NCBI GenBank assembly: GCA_028688525.1
Contig: JAQTYA010000007.1
Span: 1-64,000, forward strand
DNA length: 64,000 nucleotides
Reading direction: 5' to 3'
From: Methylococcus sp.
GTDB taxonomy: Bacteria > Pseudomonadota > Gammaproteobacteria > Methylococcales > Methylococcaceae
Positions 61,659 to 64,000 of this stretch are shown piece by piece. Made by a program: the position numbers and the translations under genes. Under the pieces are notes generated by a model. It did no database searches. It saw nothing but the letters and a program-made list of their open reading frames with translations, and had not been told where the DNA came from. The first letter of the stretch is position 1, and each line of letters starts with the position of its first letter.

Positions 61659-62354
61659 ATGACCAGTCTTGCAAAATACACATTGATTAACCGACTCGTG
61701 GTTTTGGCAGCGCTGCTGCTTGCTGCGCCGGTGCGTGCCGACGACCGCGACATAGCGAACGACCTCCTGCGCGATGCCACCATTACGTTCAACGAATTCG
61801 TGTCCGATCCCAACATGGGCTGGTTCCGCGACAACGTGAAGGATGCCAGAGCCCTGGTGATCGCGCCGCAGGTGCTCAAGCTGGGCTTCGTGTTCGGCGG
61901 CTCGGGCGGTAACGCCATCGTGCTGGCGAAAGACAAGCAGACCGGCGAATGGGGCTACCCCGCGTTCTATACCGCCGGTGCCGTCACCGCGGGTCTGCAG
62001 ATCGGCGGCGAGCTGACCGACATCATCATGATGGTGATGACGGAGGGCGGCATGAACGCATTGCTCAGCTCGAAGTTCCAACTCGGGGCGGATGCCAGTA
62101 TCGCCGCCGGCCCCGTGGGCACGGGCAGCCAGGTGGCGACGGTGGATATCCTCCAATTCAGCCGCGCCAAAGGAATTTACGGCGGACTGACCCTGGAAGG
62201 GGCCGTCATCGCGCCGCGGGACGGCCTCAATTCCGCCTTTTACGGCAGGATCGTGGATCCGGTGGACATCCTGATCCGCCACACCGTCACGAATCCGTTG
62301 GCGGACCGGCTGAGAAAAGCGGTCGCCAAGGCGACTTCCCATCCGGTCAAATAA
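61659..62354 (+). CDS. SYLF/Ysc84-domain lipid-binding protein
   Basis: This 231-residue exported protein has a signal peptide (LINRLVVLAALLLAAPVRA) and a Ysc84/SYLF domain: ARALVIAPQVLKLGFVFGGSGGNAIVL, then GLQIGGELTDIIMMVM and GIYGGLTLEGAVIAPRDGLN. Such domains bind lipids (phosphoinositides in eukaryotes). In bacteria the role is unknown. GAGG lies 12 bases before the ATG at 61659; an ATG four codons earlier is also open. It is divergent from the Wzz-like gene and lies 56 bases before the flavin reductase gene. Confidence 0.87.
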   Translation: MTSLAKYTLINRLVVLAALLLAAPVRADDRDIANDLLRDATITFNEFVSDPNMGWFRDNVKDARALVIAPQVLKLGFVFGGSGGNAIVLAKDKQTGEWGYPAFYTAGAVTAGLQIGGELTDIIMMVMTEGGMNALLSSKFQLGADASIAAGPVGTGSQVATVDILQFSRAKGIYGGLTLEGAVIAPRDGLNSAFYGRIVDPVDILIRHTVTNPLADRLRKAVAKATSHPVK

Positions 62355-62410
62355 ACCGGAAGCTCGCCTCACGGCGGGTTTTTCTATACCACACCAGGAG
62401 TCCCAACGCT

Positions 62411-63529
62411 ATGGCGCCGTCTCTGTTCGAATCTTTCCGGCTCGGTCCCCACACCCTCAAGAACCGCATCGTCATGGCGCCCCTGACCCGCTCGCGCAGC
62501 GGTCAGCCCGGCAACATCCCTACGGCGCTGAATGCCGAGTATTACCGGCAGCGCGCCGGGGCGGGTCTGATCGTTTCCGAGGCGACCCAGGTCTCGCTCC
62601 AGGGCCAAGGTTACGCCTGGACGCCGGGTATCCATTCCGCGGAACAGGTTGCAGGCTGGCGCTTGGTTGCCGACGCGGTGCACGGGGCCGGCGGCTTGAT
62701 ATTCATGCAGCTCTGGCACGTCGGCCGGGTCTCCCATCCGGCTTTGCAGCCGGGCGGTGCGCTGCCGGTCGCGCCTTCGGCGATCGCGCCGGGCGGCATG
62801 GCTTTCATCGCCAATGCGGAAGGCCAAGGGGAACTGGCGCCTTTCGTCACCCCGCGCGCCTTGGAGCTCGACGAGATGCCGGACATCGCCGAGCAGTACC
62901 GAGGCGGCGCCCGCAACGCTCTGACGGCCGGCATGGACGGCGTCGAGGTGCATGCCGCCAACGGCTACCTGCTCGACCAGTTCCTGAATTCCAGCACTAA
63001 CCGGCGCGAGGACGGCTATGGCGGCTCCCCGCAAAACCGGGCGCGCTTGTTGATGGAGGTGCTGGAGGCGGTGTGCGGGGTCTGGGGTTCCGACCGCGTC
63101 GGCGTGAGGCTGTCGCCACTGGGCAGCTTCAACGACATGGGCGACGCCGATCCAGAGGCGACGTTCGGCTACGTCGCCGAGCGCCTGAACGATTTCAAAC
63201 TCGCCTATTTGCATGTCGTCGAGCCCGCGATGGCCGGGATCGCAGCGGTCGAAAATCCCGATCCGCGGGGAGAGGCCATCATGGCGGCGATCCGGCAGAC
63301 CTTCCGCGGACCGCTGATCGTTTGCGGCGGCTACGATCAAGCCAAGGCGGAAGCCTGCCTCGCAGCCAGCCGTGCCGATCTTGTCGCCTTCGGGCGGTTG
63401 TTCATCGCCAATCCCAATTTGCCCGAGCGTTTCCGCCGCGGTTCCGTGCTGAACGCCTGGGACGAATCCAAGTTTTACGGCGGCGGCGCCGAAGGGTATA
63501 CCGACTACCCCGAGTTGGGCGACATCTGA
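62411..63529 (+). CDS. NADH:flavin oxidoreductase (Old Yellow Enzyme, NemA-like)
   Basis: This FMN-dependent ene reductase has 372 residues. The conserved opening is SLFESFRLGPHTLKNRIVMAPLTRSRS; the active-site region is QLWHVGRVSH; then the EVHAANGYLLDQFLN segment and the FMN phosphate site region with VAFGRLFIANPNLPERF. NemA-like enzymes reduce electrophilic alkenes and nitro compounds. AGGAG lies 11 bases before the ATG. The start is set by the conserved first strand. It follows the SYLF gene and may share its transcript. Confidence 0.93.
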   Translation: MAPSLFESFRLGPHTLKNRIVMAPLTRSRSGQPGNIPTALNAEYYRQRAGAGLIVSEATQVSLQGQGYAWTPGIHSAEQVAGWRLVADAVHGAGGLIFMQLWHVGRVSHPALQPGGALPVAPSAIAPGGMAFIANAEGQGELAPFVTPRALELDEMPDIAEQYRGGARNALTAGMDGVEVHAANGYLLDQFLNSSTNRREDGYGGSPQNRARLLMEVLEAVCGVWGSDRVGVRLSPLGSFNDMGDADPEATFGYVAERLNDFKLAYLHVVEPAMAGIAAVENPDPRGEAIMAAIRQTFRGPLIVCGGYDQAKAEACLAASRADLVAFGRLFIANPNLPERFRRGSVLNAWDESKFYGGGAEGYTDYPELGDI

Positions 63530-63551
63530 CGGTAGCCCCAGTCGGCGGGGA

Positions 63552-63932
63552 CTAGGCGCGCAAGCTCAAGACGATGCCTGCGATCGGCAGCCCCATGATG
63601 GCAGCGGAGATTTGCCAAGGGGCGCCGTAAAATGCCGCACCGAGGGCTCCGCCTATGGCGAGGACCGATACGGCGATTCCGGCGATCTGTCCGAACTGGC
63701 TCGTCCGGTAATACTCGGTCAGTTTTCTCTGTTCCAGATCATGCTCTGCCTGTCTAAGCGATATCTCGGCTTCGCGCGCCTTCCGGTCCATTTCATGGCG
63801 GTGCCGGCATTCCTCCTCCGCCAGATGAATGATACGTTCGGCCGCGCCGGGAAGAATGCGTTCGTAGTGTTCGAGCATCTGCGGCGGCGGCACGGGATTT
63901 TCTTCCCTAAGAGGCTTATCGGATGTAGCCAT
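63552..63932 (-). CDS. DUF2335 predicted membrane protein
   Basis: This 126-residue protein of the DUF2335 family starts with a proline-rich tract (NPVPPPQMLEHYERILPGAAERII), then a charged helix rich in E/R/H (residues 38-70) and two close transmembrane segments (GIAVSVLAIGGALGAAFYG, ISAAIMGLPIAGIVLSL). Family members occur in prophages and plasmids as well as chromosomes; the function is unknown. The gene converges on the flavin reductase with 22 bases between stops. Nothing recognisable follows to the window end. Confidence 0.85.
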   Translation of the reverse strand: MATSDKPLREENPVPPPQMLEHYERILPGAAERIIHLAEEECRHRHEMDRKAREAEISLRQAEHDLEQRKLTEYYRTSQFGQIAGIAVSVLAIGGALGAAFYGAPWQISAAIMGLPIAGIVLSLRA

Positions 63933-64000
63933 GGTACGTACGTGGTTCCTGTCAAACGCGGGTGGAGTCAGTGGAGAGCATGGAGAGGCGGAGGCTGCGC

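Overview
The window reads as about 64 kb of chromosome from a GC-rich gammaproteobacterium. The evidence is the canonical gene orders lptD-surA-pdxA-rsmA and exbB-exbD-lpxK-ycaR-kdsB, a Braun-type lipoprotein, the MurU/AmgK muropeptide-recycling pair and an ABC-exported surface polysaccharide locus. A methanotroph such as Methylococcaceae is a plausible guess from overall flavour, but no methane-oxidation gene is present and the assignment is inference.

Layout. Positions 1-4100 are an AT-richer accessory patch: the tail of an IS3-family transposase with its terminal repeat, a secreted Ig-like protein, a frameshifted second IS3 remnant, a membrane diguanylate cyclase and an orphan protein with a Cys/His/Asp pattern. 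Positions 4200-9950 hold a membrane DUF2231-cytochrome c fusion, Ogt, a TANGO2/NRDE protein, SelO, a T4moC-like Rieske ferredoxin and an exported protein whose ribosome binding site and start codon lie in a predicted hairpin. Positions 9986-15500 (minus strand) carry alaC-hom-thrC and amgK-murU. Positions 15705-21988 (plus strand) carry lptD-surA-pdxA-rsmA. Positions 22110-28739 carry lpp, an L,D-transpeptidase, pgm, a MEKHLA protein, uup, mdh and a small metal-binding protein.

Positions 28827-49287 form a surface-polysaccharide island. A minus-strand run of 11 genes (47850 down to 35759) encodes Wzm/Wzt export, pyruvyl transfer, sulfation, five or six glycosyltransferases, deacetylation and formyl transfer. 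A plus-strand MBOAT/SGNH pair (33101-35738) probably O-acetylates. A minus-strand trio (asparagine synthase, GT4, epimerase) completes it. A second, divergent sulfotransferase-like gene sits upstream of wzm on the opposite strand. Positions 49351-56173 carry recJ, thiD, a DUF5063 gene and the exbB-exbD-lpxK-ycaR-kdsB-yqaA run. The end of the window has a YafK-type enzyme, an 8-oxoguanine-deaminase-like amidohydrolase, an HPr-kinase-related/nucleotidyltransferase pair behind a truncated Wzz-type protein, a SYLF protein, an Old Yellow Enzyme and a DUF2335 protein.

Together most genes serve the cell envelope: LPS (lptD, surA, lpxK, kdsB), peptidoglycan and its lipoprotein anchor (murU, amgK, lpp, two YkuD enzymes), and a decorated exported glycan. 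No tRNA, rRNA, CRISPR array or replication origin was seen. No single system here is certainly new. The best leads are the RBS-sequestering hairpin at 9415-9447, a perfect 17-bp inverted repeat inside pdxA, the Cys-rich insert in threonine synthase, the multiply modified polysaccharide locus and the remodelled Wzz/HPr-kinase-like locus.
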